From positions 24,707 through 56,757 of the forward strand of contig NZ_LBMK01000003.1 of assembly GCF_001005295.1 (NCBI RefSeq): 32,051 nt of DNA, given 5' to 3'. Shown piece after piece: positions 23,484-31,564 of this stretch. Made by a program: the position numbers and the translations under genes. The DNA is from Streptomyces yangpuensis. GTDB lineage: Bacteria > Actinomycetota > Actinomycetes > Streptomycetales > Streptomycetaceae. The notes beneath the pieces were generated by a model. That model worked only from the letters and a program-made list of their open reading frames with translations, made no database searches and was not told the DNA's origin. Numbering within the stretch: the stretch's first letter is position 1; each line of letters begins with the position of its first letter.

Positions 23484-24517
23484 CCGGCATGGCCAGTGGA
23501 GACGGAAAGTCCCTGTCGGAAGGGATACCCGCTGCGCTCCGTGCGGCGTTAGGCGGGCACTGGGAGTTCACCGTCGCCGACTCCCGCATCGAGATCCGGC
23601 ATCCGCAGCGCGGGACCCCCTATCGACCACCCCGCCGCCCGCCCTCGTGGCGGGAACTCCTCCACGAGCTGGAGAGCGGCTTCGCAAGGGACGGCGCCCC
23701 ACGTGCCGCCTGTCTCCCGCTTCGATGGGGCCGTGAGACCGAACTGACCATCTCCGCTGTCCAAGCCCTCGATCCACTCCTCAAGGAGGGCAAGCCTCAC
23801 ACGTACCGGACTGGCTTCCTTCCTCAGCCCGTCGTGCGCTTCACCGGCCAGCGCGACACCGCCGGCGTCCTGTGTGAAGGATTCTTGACCTCCTTCGTCA
23901 ACATCTCCCGCGTCCAACCCGTGCAGAGCTTGGATGAGTACGGATCCATCCTCAATGGCTGGCTGTCCGTCCTGTCCCAGCTCGGCTTCCACGGCCGGCA
24001 TCTCAGCATCTACGGCAGTCTCACGACGTGGCGGCGACGACAGGTCGAAGGCGTAACGCTGCGCTTCCGCCACCTGGACCTCACCCTCGGCGACATCGTC
24101 CTCCTCTGGAACGTCGAGAGCCCGGAGCACATGGCCGTGGACCTTGGCACCGGACTGGAACGTCTGGTCTGGGCGCGCACCCAACTGGGCTGGCACGACT
24201 TGATCTACGGCCGCTTCGCCCAGGCGGCCCCAGCAGAGACGCTGGACGCCATCCGCACCGCCACGCTCCTCCTCAGCCACGGGATTACTCCTGCGGCCCG
24301 AGGGGCGGGCGGAATCACGCGGCGGGTCATAGGTTCGATTGATCCAGCCGCTGTGCGCCTCGGCGTCAGCGCCGTGGTCCGAGACCTGTACGACTACTGG
24401 TCGCTCTTCGGGACTCCCACCGTCCCGTGGGCCTCTGTCACCGCTGCCATGGAAGCGGAGTTACATGGCCAGTCACGCCGTCTCCTGCGCGTGGGAGGCT
24501 CATCGACCGGTCGCTAG
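23480..24517 (+). CDS. stand-alone AlaRS-like class II synthetase domain
   Basis: A 345-residue protein that looks like only the catalytic half of an alanyl-tRNA synthetase. The class II motif 3 is MAVDLGTGLERLVWARTQ (about 218-235, Arg in the ER pair). RGAGGITRRVIG (about 274-285) parallels the AlaRS 'GRGYVLRRIxRR' helix that follows it. FVNISRVQPVQSLDEY and LSQLGFHGRHLSIYG resemble the upstream 'SFGDYF...LGLDPERLYVTVF' block. The editing domain and C-Ala domain are absent, and AlaRS proper is about 880 residues. It could activate an amino acid as the adenylate and pass it to a small acceptor or carrier rather than tRNA. It ends the operon with a 4-bp overlap to the glycosyltransferase. Confidence 0.6.
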   Translation: MTGMASGDGKSLSEGIPAALRAALGGHWEFTVADSRIEIRHPQRGTPYRPPRRPPSWRELLHELESGFARDGAPRAACLPLRWGRETELTISAVQALDPLLKEGKPHTYRTGFLPQPVVRFTGQRDTAGVLCEGFLTSFVNISRVQPVQSLDEYGSILNGWLSVLSQLGFHGRHLSIYGSLTTWRRRQVEGVTLRFRHLDLTLGDIVLLWNVESPEHMAVDLGTGLERLVWARTQLGWHDLIYGRFAQAAPAETLDAIRTATLLLSHGITPAARGAGGITRRVIGSIDPAAVRLGVSAVVRDLYDYWSLFGTPTVPWASVTAAMEAELHGQSRRLLRVGGSSTGR

Positions 24518-24550
24518 GCACCCGCGATGGACTTCGGCCGGTAAAGCAGA

Positions 24551-25195
24551 TCAGCTCCCCAGCCGGTGCCCCCCTCTGACGGTGGTCAGCATCCGGTCGA
24601 GAGAGGCAAGCGCCTGGGCATTCTCAACCGCTGGGTTCTTGGAGACTTCCATCATCCCCAGCAGCCCTACGTGGATCTCGGCGTCCTGGCGGACCGTACC
24701 CGCTCCTTGCCGTGCTGCGGCAAGGAGAAGCCCTTCACGGCTCCGAAAATCTGCTGCCGTCGGGAGGGTGTCATCCTCCTCCTTCGGCGCCCGAGCAAGC
24801 CAGTTGGGGCCGACGTCCTCGGCAAGACGAACGCGCCAGTCACCGACCAGGTCGACCAAAGCAGCGCGCAGCGCGCTTTGCTGCTTTCTGGGAAGGCCTC
24901 GGGCACTACCCACAACGGTGGATGTGAAGTCAATCAAACGGGGGCCAGCGAACGCCTGCGGGTCGTACACGCTGGTGACCTGGAGAGCCCGGCCGGCGTA
25001 CGCGACATCGGCTCGCATACGAGCCACAGCGGTGCGCAGCTCCGCTTCGGCGGCGGCTTGAAGCTTGCCTCGCTCCTGGCGACGGGCTATCCACGGAGCC
25101 AGCCACGCCCCCAGACCCACTGTCGTCAGCGCGGCGGTCGGTACAGCGGGCCAGGCGTCCGCTATCCAGTCGAACACGGTGCTCAACCCGGTCAT
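24551..25195 (-). CDS. hypothetical membrane-anchored protein (214 aa)
   Basis: A 214-residue protein of unknown function. A single hydrophobic segment (about residues 15-35, AALTTVGLGAWLAPWIA) is followed by positive residues (RRQERGK) and a long soluble alpha-helical domain rich in Ala, Arg and Glu. The N-terminal segment would anchor it with the helical part in the cytoplasm. AAGGACAG precedes the ATG. It is convergent with the synthetase operon, with only 33 bp between them, and lies on the same strand as the replication genes. It has no visible link to either group. Confidence 0.65.
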   Translation of the reverse strand: MTGLSTVFDWIADAWPAVPTAALTTVGLGAWLAPWIARRQERGKLQAAAEAELRTAVARMRADVAYAGRALQVTSVYDPQAFAGPRLIDFTSTVVGSARGLPRKQQSALRAALVDLVGDWRVRLAEDVGPNWLARAPKEEDDTLPTAADFRSREGLLLAAARQGAGTVRQDAEIHVGLLGMMEVSKNPAVENAQALASLDRMLTTVRGGHRLGS

Positions 25196-25692
25196 GAAGC
25201 TGTCCTTCCGCGCACGGATGTGGAGGTCAGTCCTACACGCCGGAGAGGCAGGCTCGCCAGAGGATTCGGGATCCTCCCGACGGGCACACTCGACGGCGCA
25301 GCAGCAGTGGGCCGTTTCCTGTTCGGGCCGTATTGACTGCCACGGTCAGCGGAGCTCGACACTCTCTGGAGTGGCCGCCACAGGCCAAAAATGGGCAGAA
25401 GAGGAAACGGTCAATACGCGCGCACACGCGCGCGAGGCGCGACCGGTCGCGGCACCGGACAGAGGGGGACGCCAAGGACGCGGAGGACGACGTTTCCGGT
25501 GTCTTCTCTGCCTCTCTTTATTCCTCACTTCTGGGACAGAGAAGAGAGGGTCCAACAGCGTCCCCCGCGTACCCGAAACCGGCTTTTCACCTGTGCCTGC
25601 TGGCTGAGCAGGCGATCTGAGCGCCGCTCGGGGCGTCCCCCCTCGCGTCCCCTCGTCCTCCTGGGCGTCCTCCTCCCGTCCCCCGGGTACGC
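25196..25692. other. 500-bp gene-free region with inverted repeats, candidate origin
   Basis: No frame here looks coding. CGTATTGAC (25329-25337) and its inverse GTCAATACG (25410-25418) flank an AT-richer 72-bp core with a run of five A. A CG-alternating stretch (25416-25434) and a perfect palindrome GCGACCGGTCGC (25439-25450) follow. A second pyrimidine/AT-rich tract lies at 25500-25545, with CTCTCTT/AAGAGAG arms. The region lies just downstream of the replication genes, so a replication origin or nick site of the element is a fair guess, unproven. Confidence 0.4.
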
Positions 25693-25731
25693 AGCCGCCC
25701 CGGTCCGCTGTGGTCGCGGGCCGGGGCGGCT
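25693..25731 (-). terminator. hairpin terminator after the replication operon
   Basis: AGCCGCCCCGG pairs perfectly with CCGGGGCGGCT around a 17-base loop. It lies 20 bp past the stop of the minus-strand replication ATPase gene and would end the four-gene replication transcript. Confidence 0.7.
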
Positions 25732-25750
25732 GGCTGGTCGAAGGGACGGG

Positions 25751-27307
25751 CTACGGCGTGAACGTGATCGTGTACTTCCTGCCGTTCTTGTTGCTCGTCG
25801 GGGCGATCACGCTGATACCTCGGGAGCGAAGAGCCGGCGCCGACTGCTTGAGCCGGGCGCTGAGGACAGCGGACGTCTGGGGCCATCGCTCCCCTGGGCT
25901 GCAACGGGCAGAGAGCAGCGCGTTCAGCTCGGACATGGTGCCGGTCCACCCTCCGTTGGGGAAGCCCGGTGAGCTCACCCAGTCCCGCAGTGCCGCAGTC
26001 ACCGGGTTCCCATCGAGAACAGCTTCCACGAGCTCGTCCTGCGAGCCGTGGAAGGTCTCCAGAGCCGTCCAGCCTGTCACGCGGTCCAGTGCGTGCAGCA
26101 GCTCGGAGAAGTCGGCCATGCGCGGGCGATCGACCAGGGCAGCCGCAGCGTGGGGAAGGTCGGCCCACACCATGACCGCCAGGTCCAGGAGGGCGCCCAG
26201 GATTTGGGGGCTCGCCTGCTCGTACGCGCCCCACAGCTCCGCCAGGGAGCGACGCTTGGTGATGCGCTGGAGTTCAAGGGCCATGGACCGTTCGGCGAGG
26301 TCGTTGGACATGGCGCCGGTGTCGATGCCGGTGAGCAGTACGGGGCGTTGGCTGACCAGGATGCTGACGTCGTCGTCGCTATAGAGGGCGCGGCTGACCT
26401 GCGCTCCGCCGGTGACGACGCGGCATAGGGCATCCGACATCCACTTGGGGATTCCAGAGAGGTTGTCGAAGGGAAGGGTCCAGCCGGCCGAGGCGGTGAC
26501 TCCGAGGTCTCTGAGGTTCTCCGGCGCTTGGCGGAGCGGGATCGCCGCGCCGTCGAGGAGACCTACGAGCATTCGCCCCGCAGTGGTCTTGCCGGTGCCC
26601 TGCTCCCCGGTGAGGTAGGCGATGGGGCGGGGGAGAGAGGGACGCAGGGCGGCCAGCCACCAGGCCACCGCGAGGGGCAGCGTGGCCGCGGTGAACGGGA
26701 GCATCTGGGCGAGGGTGCCAATGCCCGCCTGCCAGCCGCCCTGGGGGCGCTCGGGGAGGGGGAGTTCACCGATCAGCTTGGTGCGTCGCCAGATCGGTCC
26801 TTCTTCCGGGTCGGGGTAGGTGAGTGTCCAGCCGTCCGGGGCGATGCGTACGGACTGGCCGTCGGGCCGGCCGAGGTCGAGCCATGTCACGTTCGGGTCG
26901 TGCGAATCCGGTGCGACGCGGAGCCAGAGGTTTGTCTCGGGGGCGGACAGGGCGAGGGCGTCGAGGGCGGCCACGGCGTCGCTGAGCGCCGTCTGGGAGG
27001 GGGTGCGGTCATGGGCCTGGAGGTAGCGGACGGTGAGCAGCTGGCGGACGCTGCCGGTGGAGCTGTGCGCCTTGGCCCTGAGCGGTACGGCGATGGGCGC
27101 TCCGTCCCAGGGCACGGCGTAGGGGTCGCCGTTGCTGCGCAGGTACCGGAATTCGTTCTGTCCGATGGCGCGGAGCACCTCGACCTGCGGCGGGCCCTTG
27201 TGCTGACCGGGCCGTGCCCCGTCGTGCTCGGGGCTGCTCAGGCCCCCGGGTATGGAGACGAGCGAGCGAGCCGCGGATGCCGCGTCATACGGCAGCGGCG
27301 TGGTCAT
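25751..27307 (-). CDS. replication ATPase/helicase of the element
   Basis: A 518-residue ATPase partner of the prim-pol protein. Walker A is TGEQGTGKTT (233-242). FDNLSGIPKWMSDALCRVV gives the Walker-B-like region, and VLLTGIDTGAMSNDLAERS a sensor-type segment. The C-terminal end is variable and contains GGWTGTMSELNALLSARC, a probable winged helix. Pairs of prim-pol and this ATPase are common in actinobacterial integrative elements and are taken to be their replication initiator/helicase. The start overlaps the prim-pol stop by 4 bp, so the two are made together. Expected role: unwinding the excised circle for replication in the cytoplasm. Confidence 0.8.
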   Translation of the reverse strand: MTTPLPYDAASAARSLVSIPGGLSSPEHDGARPGQHKGPPQVEVLRAIGQNEFRYLRSNGDPYAVPWDGAPIAVPLRAKAHSSTGSVRQLLTVRYLQAHDRTPSQTALSDAVAALDALALSAPETNLWLRVAPDSHDPNVTWLDLGRPDGQSVRIAPDGWTLTYPDPEEGPIWRRTKLIGELPLPERPQGGWQAGIGTLAQMLPFTAATLPLAVAWWLAALRPSLPRPIAYLTGEQGTGKTTAGRMLVGLLDGAAIPLRQAPENLRDLGVTASAGWTLPFDNLSGIPKWMSDALCRVVTGGAQVSRALYSDDDVSILVSQRPVLLTGIDTGAMSNDLAERSMALELQRITKRRSLAELWGAYEQASPQILGALLDLAVMVWADLPHAAAALVDRPRMADFSELLHALDRVTGWTALETFHGSQDELVEAVLDGNPVTAALRDWVSSPGFPNGGWTGTMSELNALLSARCSPGERWPQTSAVLSARLKQSAPALRSRGISVIAPTSNKNGRKYTITFTP

Positions 27308-28404
27308 GCGGCCCCCTTGAGAGTGCGTGGCTGGCGTTCACCAGCGGTCAGGCCCGATCGGATCGCCGCTTCGGCCTCGCGGTCCGGCAGGCCAGCGTGC
27401 CGAGCCGCGTCGAGCAGCGCGTCAGCGACCTGCTGTCGGTCGAGAGATGCGGGAGCCAGGAGCGTGCCGAGGCTGAACGCCGCGCGGTTCAGGGCGTCGT
27501 TGCGGGTTCCGGATGGCGCCTCGGCGACGGCGGTCAGTTCGCGGCGTACCGCAGCGGCGACGTAGCCGCCGCCGAGCGAGCGACTGCGCCACGGTGGCAC
27601 GATCCGTGGCCGCTCGGGCCGTACTCGGTGCCCGGTGCGGTCGAGCTCGCGGGCCAGCCAGACAGGCAGCTCCGCGACGCCCCGGCAGTCGCCCAGCGCC
27701 GTGTACGTGCCCTTCTTGGTGGTCGTGCCAGGTGCCACGGCGTACGAGGACCCGGCGCGCAGGTCGAGCTGCCAGCCCAGCGCACCGGCGAGCGGACGCC
27801 ACGTCGTGCCCCTGGGCGCCTTGAACCAGTAGTGCACTCCGCCGGACGGCGTCAGGACGGTCAGCGTCTGCTGGCCGCAGCCGGGCAGCGGTGCGCGCCT
27901 CACTTCGGCGAGGAGGGCGAGCGTGTCGCGGCCATCCGTGATGCTGCCGGGGGTGATGTCGAGGGGCAGGTCGACACCGGGGAGCAGTGCCCCCTGGTCG
28001 GCGGGTGCCGGCCCCCCGTGGCTGTCCACGTCGAGGATCACCAGTCCGGAGGGCCCGGCGGCGATCCCTACGCCGGCCGAAGGCAGGTGGTTCCACCAGC
28101 CGGTGATCCGGGCAGGGTCGTTGGTCGCGGCGAGCACTCCGTGGCAGGGGCGGCCGGAGGAGATGCAGGGGCAGCCGTGCCCGTCGTGCTCGGTGTACCG
28201 CGGGTTGGGGCGCTGCTTGCTGCCCTGGGAGCACCGGTCGCATCCGCGTACGGGGATCTTGGTTCCCGGCGTGAGCGGATGGACGTGCCAGCCTTGCGCG
28301 GCGGCCCACAGGGCGACGCGCAGGGGGTTCGGTGCGGCGGGTCGGAAGGGGTTCGAGCATGAGTCGGATTCGGCCGCGCGGGGGAGCTGGATAGGCTCCT
28401 GCAT
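27304..28404 (-). CDS. bifunctional DNA primase/polymerase (prim-pol)
   Basis: A 366-residue archaeo-eukaryotic-primase-type protein. RVALWAAAQGWHVHPLTPGTK is the standard opening of the prim-pol domain. GIAAGPSGLVILDVDSHGG holds the catalytic acidic pair (DVD), LTPSGGVHYWFKAP carries the conserved His, and SSYAVAPGT follows as in the family. A small zinc-binding insert (CDRC... CPC...C) lies between the first two motifs. It makes primers and extends them during replication of the element. The ATG at 28404 is chosen because AAGGAG lies 8 bases upstream; an in-frame start at 28428 would put that RBS inside the gene. It follows the excisionase-like gene by 65 bp. Confidence 0.85.
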   Translation of the reverse strand: MQEPIQLPRAAESDSCSNPFRPAAPNPLRVALWAAAQGWHVHPLTPGTKIPVRGCDRCSQGSKQRPNPRYTEHDGHGCPCISSGRPCHGVLAATNDPARITGWWNHLPSAGVGIAAGPSGLVILDVDSHGGPAPADQGALLPGVDLPLDITPGSITDGRDTLALLAEVRRAPLPGCGQQTLTVLTPSGGVHYWFKAPRGTTWRPLAGALGWQLDLRAGSSYAVAPGTTTKKGTYTALGDCRGVAELPVWLARELDRTGHRVRPERPRIVPPWRSRSLGGGYVAAAVRRELTAVAEAPSGTRNDALNRAAFSLGTLLAPASLDRQQVADALLDAARHAGLPDREAEAAIRSGLTAGERQPRTLKGAA

Positions 28405-28469
28405 GTAGAGGTCTCCTTGCGGCGGCACGGGGCGGGCTTGGTCGTTCGCACCCCGTGCCGTCGTGCTGT

Positions 28470-28751
28470 TCAGGCTTGGACGGAGCTGGAGAGTTCGAGG
28501 GCTCCGGCGGATGCGCCAACATCCGTGCGGAGCCCGGCCTCTTCTTGTGGACGGACGCCGAGTGCCTCGTGCAGCTCGGCGGTGACGACCCGCAGCGCGC
28601 GGCCGAGTCGCAGAGTCCGCACCGGCAGCTCTCCCCGCTTGGCCAGGGCGTACGTCGTACTGCGCTTGAGCCCGAACGCACGGCCGGCGGTCTCAAGGTC
28701 GACGGTCGCGGGGAGGGCGAGCAGCTCGGCTCGGGTGAGGGCGCTGCTCAT
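28470..28751 (-). CDS. excisionase-like HTH protein (AlpA/MerR type)
   Basis: A 93-residue DNA-binding protein. VDLETAGRAFGLKRSTTYA followed by LAKRGELPVRTLRLGRALR is the winged helix-turn-helix of small excisionase/AlpA-type proteins: a helix pair, then the basic wing that ends with an Arg-rich strand. Such proteins help the integrase to excise the element and can also repress transcription. The start overlaps the stop of the XRE-type gene by 4 bp. Its place in the replication operon links excision to replication. Confidence 0.8.
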   Translation of the reverse strand: MSSALTRAELLALPATVDLETAGRAFGLKRSTTYALAKRGELPVRTLRLGRALRVVTAELHEALGVRPQEEAGLRTDVGASAGALELSSSVQA

Positions 28752-28996
28752 GCCACCTCATCTCGGCAACGCTGGTGCTGGGCCAGGTCTTCGAGGACGC
28801 GGGCGTAGGCGAGCGCGGCCTCTCCTCTCGGGGTTCGTTTCCCTCGCTCCCAGCGCCAGACCGTCGACGGGTCCACCCCGCACAGGTCCGCGATCTCCGA
28901 CAGCGACAGCCGAGCGGCGGCGCGAGTACGCATCGCTGCCCCTGAGGCAGCGTCGGCCCGCACCTGCGCGAGACGCAGGACATCAGTTCTGATCAT
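28748..28996 (-). CDS. small XRE-type HTH regulator
   Basis: An 82-residue protein with one helix-turn-helix: ARLSLSEIADLCGVDPSTV followed by WRWERGKRTPRG, the typical XRE/Cro recognition pattern. It is the first gene of the minus-strand operon XRE - excisionase-like - prim-pol - ATPase. It probably controls that operon and the divergent gene at 29252 through the palindrome at 29066-29079. Confidence 0.82.
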   Translation of the reverse strand: MIRTDVLRLAQVRADAASGAAMRTRAAARLSLSEIADLCGVDPSTVWRWERGKRTPRGEAALAYARVLEDLAQHQRCRDEVA

Positions 28997-29015
28997 GGAC
29001 CGAGCCTAGCCGATA

Positions 29016-29079
29016 CCTTGCCTCAACTCCACAGGACTTCCTCACCCGTTGAACCGTGATGAACTTTGCCTACAGGCAA
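29016..29079. promoter_or_regulatory. TTGCCT palindrome and half-site, likely operator
   Basis: TTGCCT-AC-AGGCAA forms a palindrome at 29066-29079, and CCTTGCCT recurs as a half-site at 29016-29023. Both lie just upstream of the XRE-type gene in the divergent region 28997-29251, a natural place for autoregulation of excision/replication. The rest of this region is purine-rich (GGGACAGAGAAGGACTGAG around 29089-29107). Confidence 0.5.
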
Positions 29080-29251
29080 GGTTAGATAGGGACAGAGAAG
29101 GACTGAGAGGGAAGATGAGGGACCAGATGAGACTTGATGAGCAAAAACAAGGAAGGACCGGGAGAGCAGGGTGAAAGACATGAGCACATGGACGAGAGTG
29201 AGCGGGACAGTCATCCTTGCCACTTCCTTGCCCTTCGGGCAGGATTCAGGC

Positions 29252-29914
29252 ATGCAGAATGATGGAGTGCCCGACGGATGGGACTACGTAGCCACCCCCG
29301 GCTGGCCCTACGACCAGTTCCGCGGGGAACCGCCCCTCGTCGATCTCGGGCACCTGAAGATGCCGAGCCACTTCACCGGTATCGCCGTGGGGAAAAAGGT
29401 CCGCGCCACGGTCGCGCTGTGCTTCCGCGCCGACCCCCAGTCGGGCGTGCAGCTGGTGTCGGTCATGACCGGTGACACGGGAGCCGACTTCGGACTCGAA
29501 GCGGTTCTCGAAGCGGCGGGGATCGCGACGTGGAAGCACGCCGCGTTCATGCAGCTGGTCAACAGCTCGGCTACCGAATGGCTCGGGGAGACCCTCGCCC
29601 CCCAGGCCGACCAATCGGCTTCCGCGTTCGAGCAGAAGAAGGAAGAGGCACGGCGGCTACTGGCCCCGCTGTTCGGTCTCCTGCCGACCCAGCAGACGCC
29701 TGGACAGCGCCGCAGCCTCACCCCGGACCACCTGACCAACGTGGCCGAGGTCTACCGCGAGGCGCACAAGCAGGGCCGGCCGCCCACCGTCGCGGTCGCC
29801 GAGCACTTCGGCGTATCGCACTCCGCTGCCGCGAAGTGGGTCGGGGCGGCACGCAAGCAAGGCCAGCTGGGGCCCGTCGCGAAGGGGTCTCGGGGATCTG
29901 TTGAGGGGGACTGA
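29252..29914 (+). CDS. conserved protein with C-terminal HTH, upstream of integrase
   Basis: A 220-residue protein of unknown function. The N-terminal half begins DGWDYVATPGWPY and contains FTGIAVGKKVRATVALCFR, probably a beta-rich domain. The C-terminal part LTPDHLTNVAEVYREAHKQ, followed by PPTVAVAEHFGVSHSAAAKWV, is a helix-turn-helix of the kind seen in actinobacterial proteins encoded beside integrases. The ATG at 29252 is preferred because the conserved domain starts right after it; a GTG at 29171 with GGAGAGCAGG upstream would add 27 residues. It ends 2 bp before the integrase start codon, so it is co-transcribed with int and may regulate integration. Confidence 0.72.
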   Translation: MQNDGVPDGWDYVATPGWPYDQFRGEPPLVDLGHLKMPSHFTGIAVGKKVRATVALCFRADPQSGVQLVSVMTGDTGADFGLEAVLEAAGIATWKHAAFMQLVNSSATEWLGETLAPQADQSASAFEQKKEEARRLLAPLFGLLPTQQTPGQRRSLTPDHLTNVAEVYREAHKQGRPPTVAVAEHFGVSHSAAAKWVGAARKQGQLGPVAKGSRGSVEGD

Positions 29915-29916
29915 GA

Positions 29917-31530
29917 TTGAACGGGTCAACTCACCGGCGGTGCAACTGCCGGGACCAGGAGAGCGGGAAGCTGCTCGGGAGTAAGTGCCCGAAGCTCAAG
30001 AACAAACGCCACGGGGCCTACAGGCTGCGACAGGAACTCCCGCCCACCAGTGAGGGCAAGCGGCGCTCGTTCACCCGTGGCGGCTACGAGTCCAAGGGGG
30101 AGGCTCAGGCCGACCTGGACCACATACGGGCCCTGCTCGCCCTGGCCGATTCGGACGACGACGAGGGCCGCGAGCGCATCGTCGAGCTGCTGGCCAAGGT
30201 GGCACAGGACAAGGCTCCTCTGCCGGACCTCGAAGAGACGCGGCGTCGGCTGCACACCACGCAATCCCTCACCATCCGGGTCACGGTCGGCGAGTGGCTC
30301 GACACCTGGCTCGCGGCGAAGAAGACCCGGAAGACCACGACAAACGGCTACGCCTCGCACCTCAAGGTGCACCTAAAGCCGCGCATCGGGCACCTGCGGC
30401 TGGACCGGCTCAACGTCGGGCACCTCGTTGAGATGTTCGACGCCATCGCCGACGAGAACGAGGTCATCGCGGCCGAGAACCAGGAGCGCCGCGATCAGAT
30501 CGCGCGGTGCAAGCCGAGCAAGGCGGGGCGCCCAGTGGCCGCCGAGCGGGCCAAGCTGGCACTGGAGAAGGCGAAGCTCGCCGAGATGAAGCCGTTCCGG
30601 AAGCTCACGGGGCCGGCGACCCGTCAGAGCATCCGGCGGACCCTGCGGGCCGCGCTGAACGCGGCGATAGCCCGGCAGCTCGTCACCTTCAACCCGGCCG
30701 CGCACGTGGAGCTTGAGTCGGGCAAGCGGCCCAAGCCGCTCTTGTGGACCGCCGAGCGGGTGGAGCGGTGGCAGGAGACCGGTGAGAAGCCCAGCCCGGT
30801 CATGGTGTGGATGCCGGAGCAGCTCGGGGCCTTCCTCGACCACGCGTCAGAGCACCGGCTGTACGCCTTCTTCCATCTGATCGCCTTCCGCGGGCTGCGG
30901 CGCGGCGAGGGCGTGGGCCAGGACTGGACGCACGTGAACCTGGACGCCGGGCTCCTCACCGTCGCGAGCGAGATCGTGCAGGACGGATGGACGCCGTACG
31001 AGTCGGAGCCGAAGACGGACTCCAGCGCGAACACCATCGGCCTGGACAACGACACAGTGGCCGTTCTGCGGGCTCACAGGGTCCGGCAGAACAAAGAGCG
31101 CCTCAAGTGGGGCAAGGGCTGGCAGAACACGGGGAAGGTCTTCACCAAGGAGGACGGCACCTGGCTGCACCCGGACACCGTCTCCAAGGAGTTCCGGCGG
31201 CTCTACGAGGAGATCGGCCTGCCGCCCATCAACCTCCGGGACCTGCGCCACGGGACGGCGACCCTCACGCACGCCGGCGGTGGCGACCTCCACACCATCA
31301 AGGAAACGCTGCGGCACTCCACCATCACGCTGACTTCGGACACGTACACGAGCCTGCTGCCCGAGGTCGACAAGGCCGCCGCGGAGGCAGCCGCTCGGCT
31401 CGTCCCGAGAGCGCGTCCAGCCGCGGCGGCGAACGGGAGTTCCAGCACCGCCGCTCCCGCATCGCTCCCGCATGGGGCCGTGAACGACGAAGCGCCTCGA
31501 CCGGCCGAAGCCAGTCGAGGCGCTAAGTAG
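29917..31530 (+). CDS. int: tyrosine recombinase (integrase)
   Basis: A 537-residue site-specific recombinase that joins and separates the element and the tRNA-Lys gene. The N-terminal part (1-100) is basic. A SAM-like core-binding domain follows from VGEWLDTWLAAKKTRKTTT (about 127). The catalytic domain shows the first Arg in FRGLRRGEG (about 326-334), LRDLRHGTAT with the second Arg box (about 441), LRHSTI with His, and the nucleophile Tyr477 in SDTYTSLL. An Ala/Arg-rich tail follows. The long spacer between arm and catalytic domains (about 190-240, Glu/Lys-rich) is typical of actinomycete element integrases. It begins at TTG with GAGGGGGA upstream, and the stop lies 35 bp from the attachment site. 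Confidence 0.95.
   Translation: MNGSTHRRCNCRDQESGKLLGSKCPKLKNKRHGAYRLRQELPPTSEGKRRSFTRGGYESKGEAQADLDHIRALLALADSDDDEGRERIVELLAKVAQDKAPLPDLEETRRRLHTTQSLTIRVTVGEWLDTWLAAKKTRKTTTNGYASHLKVHLKPRIGHLRLDRLNVGHLVEMFDAIADENEVIAAENQERRDQIARCKPSKAGRPVAAERAKLALEKAKLAEMKPFRKLTGPATRQSIRRTLRAALNAAIARQLVTFNPAAHVELESGKRPKPLLWTAERVERWQETGEKPSPVMVWMPEQLGAFLDHASEHRLYAFFHLIAFRGLRRGEGVGQDWTHVNLDAGLLTVASEIVQDGWTPYESEPKTDSSANTIGLDNDTVAVLRAHRVRQNKERLKWGKGWQNTGKVFTKEDGTWLHPDTVSKEFRRLYEEIGLPPINLRDLRHGTATLTHAGGGDLHTIKETLRHSTITLTSDTYTSLLPEVDKAAAEAAARLVPRARPAAAANGSSSTAAPASLPHGAVNDEAPRPAEASRGAK
31491..31524. terminator. hairpin spanning the integrase stop, serves int and tRNA-Lys
   Basis: AGCGCCTCGAC (31491-31501) pairs with GTCGAGGCGCT (31514-31524) around a 12-base loop. 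It lies within the last codons of int on one side and about 40 bp downstream of the reconstituted tRNA-Lys on the other. The element thus brings its own terminator for the tRNA whose native one it displaced. Confidence 0.6.
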
Positions 31531-31564
31531 CAGGTCAGAGAGCTAAATCCCCGCCTGCGAGCAG

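Noticed and set aside
26528..28362. Long plus-strand frames across the replication genes
   Set aside because: Minus-strand reading gives Walker A and prim-pol motifs with overlapping starts and stops and good RBSs. The plus frames have no recognisable domain.
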